Positions 46,345 through 55,072 of a stretch of 64,000 nt of DNA are shown in pieces. The notes beneath the pieces are model-generated. The model made no database searches. It was not told the origin of the DNA and saw nothing but the letters and a program-made list of their open reading frames with translations. This DNA is from an uncultured Clostridia bacterium (GTDB taxonomy: Bacteria > Bacillota > Clostridia > Oscillospirales > Ruminococcaceae). Location of the stretch: assembly GCA_947626755.1 (NCBI GenBank), contig CANQTP010000006.1, positions 1-64,000 on the forward strand, read 5' to 3'. The first letter of the stretch is position 1; every line of letters begins with the position of its first letter. The position numbers and the translations under genes were made by a program.

Positions 46345-47310
46345 ATGCAGTTTCTCATAATAGGTCTGGTAATTCTCCTGATAATCATTTTTATCGCGGG
46401 TATCAAATTTGTACCGCAGGCATCGGAGTACGTTATTGAACGTCTGGGAACATACTCCCGCTCGCTTTCGGCGGGTCCGCACTATGTGATACCGTTTCTG
46501 GAAAAAGTCGCAAAGCGCGTTTCCATAAAAGAACAGGTAGTGGATTTCAAACCGCAGCCCGTTATTACAAAGGATAACGTTACAATGCAGATTGACACGG
46601 TAGTCTTTTACCGCATAACCGATGCGAAACAGTACACCTACGGCGTTGAAAGACCTATTTCTGCCATTGAAAATCTTACCGCCACAACTCTCCGTAACAT
46701 AATCGGCGAACTGGAACTGGACGCAACGCTCACTTCCCGTGATGTTATCAATACCAAGATAACAGCGATCCTTGACAACGCCACAGATCCTTGGGGAATA
46801 AAGGTAAACCGCGTTGAACTTAAAAACATCATTCCGCCCCGTGAAATTCAGGATTCCATGGAGCGCCAGATGAAAGCGGAACGCGAACGCCGCGAGAAGA
46901 TACTTCAGGCGGAGGGTGAAAAGAAGTCCCAGATCCTTGTTGCAGAAGGTGAAAAGGAATCCAAGATCCTTAAAGCGGAAGCGGAGAAAGAAGCGGAGAT
47001 CCTCCGTGCGGAAGCGGAAAAGCAGGCAATGATCCTCCGCGCCGACGCGGTTCGTCAGCAGAAGATACTTGAAGCGCAAGGTGAAGCGGAATCCATTCAG
47101 CTTGTCCAGAACGCTCTTGCGGAAAGTCTTGTAAAGCTGAACCAGTCCGACCCGAAAGAAAATGTTATTGCTCTCAAGAGTCTTGAAGCATTTGCCAAAG
47201 CCGCAGACGGTCGTGCTACAAAGATAATCATTCCCTCCGAGATCCAAGGTCTTGCGGGCATGGTCACCTCCATAAAAGAGCTTGCTGCCGACAACAAGGC
47301 TGAGCCTTGA
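46345..47310 (+). CDS. SPFH/Band 7 (stomatin-like) protein
   Basis: A 321-residue QmcA/stomatin-type scaffold has an N-terminal membrane anchor (QFLIIGLVILLIIIFIAG), an SPFH domain (VPQASEYVIERLGTYSRSL, NVTMQIDTVVFYRI) and a long Glu/Lys/Ala heptad region (about 175-240) expected to oligomerise. GAAAGGAAG precedes the ATG, and it is 23 bp behind nfeD in one operon. The last codons (KAEP) and the stop come from an inserted repeat, so the original C-terminus was probably slightly different. Confidence 0.9.
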   Translation: MQFLIIGLVILLIIIFIAGIKFVPQASEYVIERLGTYSRSLSAGPHYVIPFLEKVAKRVSIKEQVVDFKPQPVITKDNVTMQIDTVVFYRITDAKQYTYGVERPISAIENLTATTLRNIIGELELDATLTSRDVINTKITAILDNATDPWGIKVNRVELKNIIPPREIQDSMERQMKAERERREKILQAEGEKKSQILVAEGEKESKILKAEAEKEAEILRAEAEKQAMILRADAVRQQKILEAQGEAESIQLVQNALAESLVKLNQSDPKENVIALKSLEAFAKAADGRATKIIIPSEIQGLAGMVTSIKELAADNKAEP

Positions 47311-47520
47311 CCCATTCAGGCATAGTTTTGTTATTTCCCGCCTAAGTATACCGTGCATTAAGTAAAGCGCAGTCTGCAATTAGTTTTAAGAGTTAAGAGT
47401 TGAGATATTGCAGTAATTGCTTATATCTCAACTCTCAATTTTTTGTAGATTTAATTTTACTTAATGCACGGTATACGTTAGGCAAAAAATCACAAAACAA
47501 ACCCTGAAAGCCGGCGGTGG
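47295..47520. repeat. Composite palindromic repeat after the SPFH gene
   Basis: CAAGGCTGAGCCTTG (47295-47309) overlaps the SPFH stop. An inverted half-element, a heptamer foldback (TGAGATAT...ATATCTCA) as the centre, and a forward half-element (CACGGTATACGTTAGG) follow. The right end is diverged to a GC-rich CGGCGGTGGCTTCCCCGCC. Confidence 0.8.
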
Positions 47521-47576
47521 CTTCCCCGCCCTTGTAAACTTTTTATTACGAATACCTTTAAGTTGAAAATTTACTA

Positions 47577-47605
47577 TTGCTTTTTTGGGAATAATAAGTT
47601 ATAAT
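47577..47605 (+). promoter_or_regulatory. Promoter for the GH130 gene
   Basis: TTGCTT (47577-47582) and TATAAT (47600-47605) with a 17-bp spacer. Confidence 0.6.
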
Positions 47606-47664
47606 TATTTTAATGTGAGTCCGTAAGGCTCAGAGAAATTTTAAAATTGAAAGGTCGGTTTTTA

Positions 47665-48690
47665 ATGAAAGTTAAAGTTGTAAACGGTGTATCCATGCCC
47701 AATATCCCTTGGCAGGAAAAGCCTGCGGACTGCAGAGACGTCATATGGCGCTACGATGCAAACCCAATCATCAAAAGAGATCAGATAATGGTCAAGAAAG
47801 CTAACGGCTACAGAGAACCTTCCAACTCTATCTTCAACAGCTCGGTAGTTCCTTTTGAAAAGGGCGACTACAAGTTTGCGGGCGTTTTCCGCGTTGACGA
47901 CAGAGAGAGAAACATGGAACTCCATGTGGGCTTCTCCAAGGACGGCATCAAGTGGGATATTTCCGAGGAAAGAATCAAATTCAAATGCGATATTCCCGAA
48001 GTTGCTCAGTGGCAGTACGGCTACGATCCCAGAGTCTGCAAGTTAGAGGACAGATACATTGTTACATGGTGCAACGCTTACGGCTGGAAACCCACCATCG
48101 GCATTGCTTATACATATGATTTTGAAACTTTCACTCAGCTTGAAAATGCTTACCTTCCTTTCAACAGAAACGGCGTAATGTTCCCCCGCAAGATAAACAA
48201 CAAGTACATGATGATGAGCCGCCCTTCCGACAGCGGTCACACACCTTTCGGAGATATGTTTATCAGCCAGTCTCCCGACCTTACATACTGGGGCGAACAC
48301 AGACACGTTATGGGGCCCTCCAAGGGCTGGGAATCCACCAAGATGGGCGCAGGTCCTATTCCTATTGAAACAGACCGCGGCTGGCTCATTTTCTACCACG
48401 GCGTTCTGACTTCCTGCAACGGTTATGTGTACAGCTTCTCCGCTGCTCTGCTTGACAAGGACGAGCCTTGGAAAGTCCTCAAGAGAGGTGCTTCTTACCT
48501 GCTCAGCCCTCAGACAATGTACGAGCTTGTGGGCGATACCGATGCGGTAACATTCCCCTGCGCAAACCTTGTTGACGCCGACACAGGCAGGATCTGCATC
48601 TACTACGGCTGCGCCGACACCTGCACTGCTCTTGCGTTCACAACAGTTGACGATGTTATGGACTTCCTTGACAATAACAGTCAGGTATGA
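47665..48690 (+). CDS. GH130 beta-1,4-mannooligosaccharide phosphorylase-like enzyme
   Basis: A 341-residue five-bladed beta-propeller GH130 enzyme that would split beta-mannosides with phosphate, yielding mannose-1-phosphate. Motifs REPSNSIFNSSVVPF, YGYDPRVCKLEDRY, KMGAGPIPIET and IFYHGV fit the family, and the size suggests the mannooligosaccharide phosphorylase group known from Ruminococcus albus. No signal peptide is present, so it works on imported oligomers. The track start (47647) is a TTG in the Shine-Dalgarno region. ATG at 47665 is preferred. Exact substrate is inferred. Confidence 0.78.
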   Translation: MKVKVVNGVSMPNIPWQEKPADCRDVIWRYDANPIIKRDQIMVKKANGYREPSNSIFNSSVVPFEKGDYKFAGVFRVDDRERNMELHVGFSKDGIKWDISEERIKFKCDIPEVAQWQYGYDPRVCKLEDRYIVTWCNAYGWKPTIGIAYTYDFETFTQLENAYLPFNRNGVMFPRKINNKYMMMSRPSDSGHTPFGDMFISQSPDLTYWGEHRHVMGPSKGWESTKMGAGPIPIETDRGWLIFYHGVLTSCNGYVYSFSAALLDKDEPWKVLKRGASYLLSPQTMYELVGDTDAVTFPCANLVDADTGRICIYYGCADTCTALAFTTVDDVMDFLDNNSQV

Positions 48691-48709
48691 TGATCCGATG
48701 AGCTATTAT

Positions 48710-48739
48710 CCCTCTCCCGCTGCGGAGAGGGATTTTTTA
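48710..48739 (+). terminator. Terminator after the GH130 gene
   Basis: CCCTCTCC (48710-48717) pairs with GGAGAGGG (48724-48731), followed by ATTTTTT. Confidence 0.8.
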
Positions 48740-48742
48740 TGC

Positions 48743-48771
48743 TTGAAATCTGCGGAAAAATATGTTATAAT
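48743..48771 (+). promoter_or_regulatory. Promoter for the GH2 gene
   Basis: TTGAAA (48743-48748) and TATAAT (48766-48771) with a 17-bp spacer sit directly after the preceding terminator. Confidence 0.65.
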
Positions 48772-48801
48772 CAATGAAAATGCAACGAAAGGACAGCTGC
48801 T

Positions 48802-51513
48802 ATGAAAAAATTCTTTCTCAACGGCGAATGGAAATTCCGCCTTTCAAAGGAAAAACCCGACATCAACGCTCCCTTTGACGATGTTATCACTCTCCCGTCC
48901 ACCGTTCAGCAGATGAAGAAACCGCCTGTTACCGATGAGCGAAGCGACGGCTATCTTACCGATCCGCACCGCTTCGAGGGCTATGCGCTTTATGAACGCA
49001 CCGTGACCGATCTGCCGCAGGAAGGCGAGCGTTTCCTTGTTCTGGAACGCACCCGCACAAGCAGCCTTTGGGTAAACGGACAGTTCGCGGGTTCACAGAA
49101 CAGTCTCTGCACTGCCCATAAGTATGATATTACAAAATTCGGCTCTTCCGTGAAGATAACTCTTATGATAGACAACGTTTCCTGCCCCGTTCCCGGAGGA
49201 CATATGACTTCTCCCGATACCCAGACCAACTGGCTCGGCATCACAGGCGGGATATATATTGAATGCAGGGATAGTCTCCGCTTTGACAATGTAAGGATCT
49301 TCCCGGATATTTCCGATATGACGGTAAAAGTCTGCGGAGATGTTGTCGGCGGTGACGAAATAGAAGTCAATGCTTCGGTAAGCGGTTTCCCTGCCGTAAA
49401 AGCAAAAATTTCAAAGGATTCCCCGTTCTTCATCTACAGAATGGACGGCGCAAAACTCTGGAGCGAACATTCTCCCGTTACATATACAATGAATATCTCC
49501 TGCGGGAATGACAATTCAAGATATGTTTTCGGCATGAGGAAATTTTCCGCAAAGGGCAGGGAACTGCTCCTCAACGGCGAGAGGATATTCCTGAGAGGAA
49601 AGCATGACGGCATGATCTTCCCTCTGACAGGCGCCGCTCCCACCGATAAGGAAAGCTGGGCAAAAGTCCTTTCCACTGCAAAGGAGTACGGCATAAACCA
49701 CTACCGTTTCCACACCTGCTGTCCTCCCGAAGCGGCTTTTGAAGCTGCGGACGAACTGGGCATTTATCTTGAACCGGAGCTTCCTTTCTGGGGAACTGTT
49801 GAGGACGAGATCACCGAGGGGCAGCAGTACCTTATAGATGAGGGCTTCAGGATACTTGACAGTTTCGGGGATCACCCGTCCTTCTTTGCCATGTCTCTTG
49901 GAAATGAACTCTGGGGCAGCAAGGAACGTCTCAACGAGATCCTCGGCGGTTATAAAAAGCACGATCCTCGTCATCTTTATACACAAGGCTCAAATAATTT
50001 TCAATTCTTCCCGCTGACGGTGGAAAACGATGACTTTTTCGTTGGCGTGAGATTTTCCAAGGAACGTCTTTTCCGCGGCTCTTATGCAATGTGCGACGCT
50101 CCTCTCGGACATATACAGACTGCCGCTCCGAACTCAAATTATGACTATGATGCGTGTATTGATCCCTTGGAGATAAATTCCGCGCAGAGCGGCGGAGGAA
50201 CTATTGAAATACAATATGGGACGGGCGTTAAGACCGTTTCGGTGGACGAAGTTTCCGGAGAGTTCATTTCGGAGATACCTGTTGTTTCGCATGAAGTGGG
50301 ACAGTATTTCATGTACCCCGATTACGGCGAGATCCCCAAGTATACAGGCGTTTTAAAGCCTTACAATCTTGAAATTTTCAGGGAACGTCTTGAAAATGCG
50401 GGGCTCGGACATCTTGCGGACAGATATTTCAGGGCAAGCGGACGATTTGCGGCGGAATGTTATAAGAATGAGATCGAGACCGCTTTGCGTTCAAAGGAAC
50501 TCTCGGGGTTCCAGCTTCTTGACATTCAGGATTTTACGGGGCAGGGAACTGCGCTTGTGGGAATCCTTAACGCTTTTATGGAAAGTAAAGGCGTTATAAC
50601 TGCTGCCGAATGGAGAGGTTTCTGCAGCGAACGTGTCGTTCTCGGCTGCCTGCCGAAATTTGTTTATTCCTGCGGGGAGAAACTTTCGTTGGGTGTAAAG
50701 CTTTACAACTTTGCAGCGAAGCCCGATGTTGACCCGAAAGTTACCGTCCGCCTGCTTGTAAATGACAAGGAAACAGTTTCTGCGGAAGTTTCTGCAAAGG
50801 GAAGCTTTAAAGGCGGGGTTTTCGATCTCGGAACGGCAGAATTTGAAGTACCTGCGTTTTCAGAGCCGCAGAAGGCAGTTCTTGTGCTGAATCTGGGAAG
50901 TATCTGCAATAAATATACGCTATGGATATATCCCGAAGTTTCCGAAGCAAAGGAAGATGTTCCCGACGGTCTGACCGTAACGAATGACTGGGAAAAGGCA
51001 AAAGCCGCTCTTTCCGCGGGAGGAAAAGTCCTGTTCATGCCGAAGGCGGTAAAAGAAGAATTTTCCGTTGAAGGAACATACTGCACCGATTTCTGGAATT
51101 ACCCCATGTTCAGTTCCATTTCGGAATCCATGAATAAACCTTTGCCCGTGGGAACGCTTGGTCTGCTGATAGACAATTCCCATGCGGCACTGGAAAATTT
51201 CCCGTCGGAAACCTATTCCACAGCGCAGTGGTATGATATTGTAACGGGATCGCGTGCGCTTATAACGGACGGTTCGGGAATAGAGCCTATTGTTCGCACC
51301 ATAGACAACTGCAAGCGGAACCACAGCCTTGCGGACATTTTTGAAGTGAAAACAGGCGGCGGAAGTCTGTTGGTATGCGTTTCCGACCTGCTCGGAAAGA
51401 CTTCCCCCGAAGCGGAAGCTTTGCTTGAAAGTCTGGAAAAATACGCCGTTTCGGGTAAATTCCTGCCTGAAAAAACGGTTGACATTGAATATCTCAGCAA
51501 ATACTGGGCATAA
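48802..51513 (+). CDS. Glycoside hydrolase family 2 protein
   Basis: A 903-residue GH2 enzyme: N-terminal jelly-roll sugar-binding domain (LNGEWKF, SLWVNGQFAG, NWLGITGGIY), an immunoglobulin-like domain, a TIM barrel (LLLNGERIFLRG) with acid/base in MSLGNELWG and probable nucleophile in VVSHEVGQY, and C-terminal beta domains. The SHEVGQY type of nucleophile motif marks a less studied GH2 branch distinct from LacZ, so beta-galactosidase, mannosidase or arabinosidase activity cannot be chosen. No signal peptide. It has its own promoter but sits beside the GH130 phosphorylase. Confidence 0.82.
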   Translation: MKKFFLNGEWKFRLSKEKPDINAPFDDVITLPSTVQQMKKPPVTDERSDGYLTDPHRFEGYALYERTVTDLPQEGERFLVLERTRTSSLWVNGQFAGSQNSLCTAHKYDITKFGSSVKITLMIDNVSCPVPGGHMTSPDTQTNWLGITGGIYIECRDSLRFDNVRIFPDISDMTVKVCGDVVGGDEIEVNASVSGFPAVKAKISKDSPFFIYRMDGAKLWSEHSPVTYTMNISCGNDNSRYVFGMRKFSAKGRELLLNGERIFLRGKHDGMIFPLTGAAPTDKESWAKVLSTAKEYGINHYRFHTCCPPEAAFEAADELGIYLEPELPFWGTVEDEITEGQQYLIDEGFRILDSFGDHPSFFAMSLGNELWGSKERLNEILGGYKKHDPRHLYTQGSNNFQFFPLTVENDDFFVGVRFSKERLFRGSYAMCDAPLGHIQTAAPNSNYDYDACIDPLEINSAQSGGGTIEIQYGTGVKTVSVDEVSGEFISEIPVVSHEVGQYFMYPDYGEIPKYTGVLKPYNLEIFRERLENAGLGHLADRYFRASGRFAAECYKNEIETALRSKELSGFQLLDIQDFTGQGTALVGILNAFMESKGVITAAEWRGFCSERVVLGCLPKFVYSCGEKLSLGVKLYNFAAKPDVDPKVTVRLLVNDKETVSAEVSAKGSFKGGVFDLGTAEFEVPAFSEPQKAVLVLNLGSICNKYTLWIYPEVSEAKEDVPDGLTVTNDWEKAKAALSAGGKVLFMPKAVKEEFSVEGTYCTDFWNYPMFSSISESMNKPLPVGTLGLLIDNSHAALENFPSETYSTAQWYDIVTGSRALITDGSGIEPIVRTIDNCKRNHSLADIFEVKTGGGSLLVCVSDLLGKTSPEAEALLESLEKYAVSGKFLPEKTVDIEYLSKYWA

Positions 51514-51608
51514 TGGCTTAGATACGCGGTTTGAAAGTATTTTGCCGAAACTTAGGTTAAATTTTTTAAAAGACTACGTAAAAAAATTAAGTATTTTTTG
51601 TGTTATGC

Positions 51609-51637
51609 TTGCTTTAGTTTGCAAAATAGGGTATAAT
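51609..51637 (+). promoter_or_regulatory. Promoter for glgP copy 2
   Basis: TTGCTT (51609-51614) and TATAAT (51632-51637), 17 bp apart, about 105 bp before the start codon. Confidence 0.6.
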
Positions 51638-51742
51638 TAAAAGGAATAAGCATTATTTATGGAAAGTATCTGTTAAAATTATGAAGAACTTTACCGCATA
51701 AAAAAACAAAGATCATATCATGAACAGATTGGAGAAGATATT

Positions 51743-54139
51743 ATGGTTCCTGTAATAAGTAAAGAGGATTTTCAGCAAAAACTGCTGAATGAGCTTCAGG
51801 TGGGCTTCAACGTTACCCCCGCAGAAGCTTCCGACAACCAGTTCTATAAGGCTCTTTCTTCGGTAGTGGTAAGCATTCTCCGCGAGAGAAGGCATAAATT
51901 CCGCACCAAGAATCAGTCCGCAGGCAGAAAGGAAGTTTATTACCTTTCTATGGAGTTCCTTATGGGACGTTCCCTGAAAACAAGCCTTTTCAACCTGAAT
52001 ATCAATGAAATGGTAAACGAGATATTCAAGGAGTGGGACGTTAATCTCGAAAGGATCTATGAATACGAGCCCGACGCGGGTCTGGGAAACGGCGGTCTGG
52101 GACGTCTTGCCGCCTGCTATCTGGACGGTCTTGCTACCGACGGCTACCCCGCAATGGGATATTCGATATGCTATGAATACGGTATCTTCAAGCAGAAGAT
52201 CGAGGACGGCTGGCAGACTGAACTTCCCGACAACTGGCTGCCCGGCGGCGAAAGCTGGCTCGTTCCCAGACTTGACAAGGCGATAGACGTACACTTTGAG
52301 GGCGATCTTACCGAATACTGGGACGATAAGTACCACCACATTTCCTATACGAATTACAACACCGTGCAGGCTGTTCCTTATGATATGTATGTTCCCGGCT
52401 ACGGAAATGACGCGGTGTCCGTTCTGAGACTGTGGCAGGCTAAAGCTCCCTCTTTCGACATGGCAATGTTCAATCAGGGCGACTATGCAAAGGCTTTGAG
52501 TCAGAATACCGTTGCGCAGGCAATTTCAAAAGTCCTTTACCCTAACGACAATCACCTTGAGGGAAAAAGTCTCCGTCTCCGTCAGCAGTATTTCATGTGC
52601 GCCGCTTCCGTGGGCGATATTGTCGACAGGCACATGAGAGTTTACGGAACTCTTGACAATCTCCATGAGAAAGTCGCTATCCATATAAACGATACCCACC
52701 CCACACTTGCCATTCCCGAACTGATGAGAATACTCCTTGACGACTGCGGCTACAGCTGGACAAAGGCATGGCATATCGTTACAAATACATTTGCATACAC
52801 GAACCACACCGTTCTGGCAGAAGCTCTGGAGAAGTGGGACGTCAACCTTGTAAAACAGATAATCCCCAGAATTTTCTCCATTATCGTTGAGATCAACAAC
52901 CGCTACTGCGCGGATCTTATGGAACGTCTCGGCGACAGCGCGAAAGTTACAAGAATGTCAATTATCCAGAATAATCAGATCCACATGGCACTGCTCTGCG
53001 TTTGCGCTTCCCACAGCATAAACGGCGTTTCAAAACTTCATTCCGATATTATCAAGAAAGATGTTTTCAAGAACGAGTACGCCGACACGCCTTACAAGTT
53101 CAAGAATGTTACCAACGGTATCGCTTACAGACGCTGGCTTTTACAGTCCAATCCGGGACTTACCAAGCTGCTTGAAGATACCATCGGCGACGGTTTCAAG
53201 AAAAATGCGGGAGAACTCATCAATCTGAATAAGTTTGAGAACGACAAGGACGTTATTTCCCGCCTTGCCGACATCAAGAAGCAGAATAAAGAGCGTTTTG
53301 CAAAATATGTCAAGAGCAATTTCGGAACGGTTCTCAACACCGACGCTATCTTTGATGTTCAGGTAAAACGTCTCCACGAATACAAGAGACAGCATCTTAA
53401 CGTGCTGAATATCATCGCGGAATATAACAAGCTTCTTGAAGATCCCGATATGGAATTTATCCCCAAGACATATATTTTCGCGGCGAAAGCTGCTCCGGGA
53501 TATTACCTTGCAAAGCAGATCATCAAGATGATCTGGGCGCTTGGCGAGGAGATAAAGAAGAATCCCAAGATCAACGAGAAATTGCAGGTATTCTTCCTTG
53601 AAGACTACCGCGTTTCCCTTTCCGAACTGCTGATGCCCGCCGCGGAAGTTTCCGAGCAGATCTCCCTTGCGGGAAAAGAAGCATCGGGAACAGGAAATAT
53701 GAAGCTTATGCTTAACGGCGCACTCACTCTCGGAACGCTTGACGGTGCGAACATAGAGATCAAAGATCAGGTCGGAATAGACAACATCTTTATTTTCGGA
53801 ATGACCGCCGATGAAGTTCTTGCAAAACAGGCGCAGGGTTATCACCCCGAGGAATACTGTGCAAATAATGATGTTATCGACAAGGCTATAAATAAGATGT
53901 ATCACGGAATAAACGGCTGCACATTTGAGGAAGTTGCAAACTCCCTGAAGTTCAAGGATCCGTACATGGTACTTGCGGACTTTGACGCATATCAGAGCGC
54001 GCAGCAGTATGTTTCTGAATGTTACAAGGACGTTTCCAAGTGGAACAAGATGTCGCTGCACAACATAGCGGGCGCGGGAATATTCTCCGCAGACAGAGCG
54101 GTAGAAGATTATGCCCGTGACATCTGGAAGCTGAAATAA
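51743..54139 (+). CDS. glgP: Glycogen/maltodextrin phosphorylase (copy 2)
   Basis: A 798-residue GT35 phosphorylase with YLSMEFLMGR, GNGGLGRLAACYLDG, HINDTHPTLAIPELMR and the PLP motif EASGTGNMKLMLNGA. It diverges markedly from copy 1 at 41598 in the N-terminal segment and around the regulatory face, suggesting different substrates or conditions. TTGGAGAAGAT precedes the ATG. It has its own promoter and a hairpin follows the stop. Confidence 0.94.
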   Translation: MVPVISKEDFQQKLLNELQVGFNVTPAEASDNQFYKALSSVVVSILRERRHKFRTKNQSAGRKEVYYLSMEFLMGRSLKTSLFNLNINEMVNEIFKEWDVNLERIYEYEPDAGLGNGGLGRLAACYLDGLATDGYPAMGYSICYEYGIFKQKIEDGWQTELPDNWLPGGESWLVPRLDKAIDVHFEGDLTEYWDDKYHHISYTNYNTVQAVPYDMYVPGYGNDAVSVLRLWQAKAPSFDMAMFNQGDYAKALSQNTVAQAISKVLYPNDNHLEGKSLRLRQQYFMCAASVGDIVDRHMRVYGTLDNLHEKVAIHINDTHPTLAIPELMRILLDDCGYSWTKAWHIVTNTFAYTNHTVLAEALEKWDVNLVKQIIPRIFSIIVEINNRYCADLMERLGDSAKVTRMSIIQNNQIHMALLCVCASHSINGVSKLHSDIIKKDVFKNEYADTPYKFKNVTNGIAYRRWLLQSNPGLTKLLEDTIGDGFKKNAGELINLNKFENDKDVISRLADIKKQNKERFAKYVKSNFGTVLNTDAIFDVQVKRLHEYKRQHLNVLNIIAEYNKLLEDPDMEFIPKTYIFAAKAAPGYYLAKQIIKMIWALGEEIKKNPKINEKLQVFFLEDYRVSLSELLMPAAEVSEQISLAGKEASGTGNMKLMLNGALTLGTLDGANIEIKDQVGIDNIFIFGMTADEVLAKQAQGYHPEEYCANNDVIDKAINKMYHGINGCTFEEVANSLKFKDPYMVLADFDAYQSAQQYVSECYKDVSKWNKMSLHNIAGAGIFSADRAVEDYARDIWKLK

Positions 54140-54144
54140 AAAAT

Positions 54145-54180
54145 TTGCCCCTGCCATTTCAATTGACGGGGGCAGGCTTT
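54145..54180 (+). terminator. Terminator after glgP copy 2
   Basis: TGCCCC and GGGGCA (or CCTGCC and GGCAGG) can pair over a ~17-base loop, followed by CTTTTAG. Confidence 0.5.
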
Positions 54181-54194
54181 TAGAATAAATATTG

Positions 54195-54498
54195 CAATTT
54201 TGCGCGAAGCGCAAAATTGAGGAAAAAGTTCGCCAGCCTTTCAAGGCTGCGGGGTCGAGGGGCGGAGCCCCCGCCGCCGCCCGCAGGCGGCGGAATTCCC
54301 CTAATTAAGAGCTCCGCTGGGGGTGAATTGCTGTCGCAGACAGCAAGAGGGGGAAGCCCTGCGATAGAGGGCTTCCCCCTTGAAATAAGCAAATTATTTA
54401 GTTTTTGCCTTTTGAAACAGTCCGGTGGACTGTTTCAAAACAAATTTAAAGTATGTTTTTCGACAGACTGAAACCCCCGCCGAAAACGGCGGGGGTTT
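54195..54498. other. Chain of eight hairpins, GC-rich island
   Basis: This 300-bp gene-free region holds consecutive inverted repeats: CAATTTTGCGC/GCGCAAAATTG (54195-54219), AGCCTT/AAGGCT (54235), GGGGC/GCCCC (54259), CCGCCGCC/GGCGGCGG (54274-54293), TTGCTGTC/GACAGCAA (54328-54346), GGGGGAAGCCCT/AGGGCTTCCCCC (54349-54379), TTTGAAACAGTCC/GGACTGTTTCAAA (54411-54439) and AAACCCCCGCCG/CGGCGGGGGTTT (54471-54498). The last is also a good terminator. Confidence 0.75.
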
Positions 54499-54499
54499 G

Positions 54500-54528
54500 T
54501 TGACATTTATCTGAAAAACGGTTATAAT
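54500..54528 (+). promoter_or_regulatory. Consensus promoter for the toxin-antitoxin pair
   Basis: TTGACA (54500-54505) and TATAAT (54523-54528), a perfect pair with 17-bp spacing, start 2 bp after the last hairpin. Confidence 0.75.
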
Positions 54529-54550
54529 AAAGGTAAAGGAGATGATGTTT

Positions 54551-54799
54551 ATGAGTACAAAAGACATTGTAAAAGCAAAATATCTTGTTGACCCGCGGAA
54601 ATATGCCGTAAGCGTTCTTGCTTCTCTTTCGGACGAGAAAATGATGGAGTTCATAGCATTATTTGCCGATGAAAATACACTTGCCAGACTCGAATGCGAA
54701 ATGCTTGAAAATGATCCTGCAAGCAAAAGATATTCAAGCTTTGATGAGATACTTGAAGAAGTTGAGGCGGAGATGAGAGAAGAAGATGGCGAAGTATGA
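54551..54799 (+). CDS. Putative type II antitoxin
   Basis: An 82-residue protein (MSTKDIVKAKYLVDPRKYAVS...) with an acidic helical C-terminus (SFDEILEEVEAEMREEDGEV) lies directly before a YafQ-type toxin and overlaps it by 14 bp. No standard RHH or HTH motif is obvious in the N-terminal half. Antitoxin identity therefore rests on context and size. Three in-frame ATGs (54542, 54545, 54551) follow AAAGGAG, and 54551 has the best spacing. Confidence 0.65.
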   Translation: MSTKDIVKAKYLVDPRKYAVSVLASLSDEKMMEFIALFADENTLARLECEMLENDPASKRYSSFDEILEEVEAEMREEDGEV

Positions 54800-55067
54800 A
54801 CTGGAACAAACTGCTTTTTTTCGCAGAGATCTGAAAAGAGTGATCAAAAGAGGATACGACATTAATTTATTGCGCGAAACTGTAACACAGCTTACCGAGG
54901 GTATAACTTTGCCGGAAAAATACAAAGACCATACTCTTACAGGCAACTGGAAAGGATACCGCGAGTGTCATATCCAACCTGATTGGCTGCTTGTTTATAA
55001 AATCAATAAAAATAAACTCATACTTTCTCTTATGCGAACAGGCACACACAGCGACCTTGAATTTTAA
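54786..55067 (+). CDS. YafQ/RelE-family mRNA interferase toxin
   Basis: This 93-residue toxin of the YafQ branch cuts mRNA on the ribosome. DHTLTGNWKGYRECHIQPDWLL and LSLMRTGTHSDLEF contain the family-conserved His, Arg and Asp residues. Its gene overlaps the antitoxin by 14 bp and ends 5 bp from the convergent mfd stop. Confidence 0.88.
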   Translation: MAKYELEQTAFFRRDLKRVIKRGYDINLLRETVTQLTEGITLPEKYKDHTLTGNWKGYRECHIQPDWLLVYKINKNKLILSLMRTGTHSDLEF

Positions 55068-55072
55068 AATTA

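Noticed and set aside
45829-47379. 516-residue ORF on the minus strand opposite nfeD and the SPFH gene
   Set aside because: It runs through repeat sequence and antisense to two clear genes, has low-complexity Phe/Arg/Tyr composition and no family signal.
53141-54244. 367-residue ORF opposite glgP copy 2
   Set aside because: It is an antisense shadow that ends in the hairpin island.
54217-54471. 84-residue ORF over the hairpin island
   Set aside because: Its composition simply reflects GC-rich inverted repeats, and it has no ribosome-binding site.
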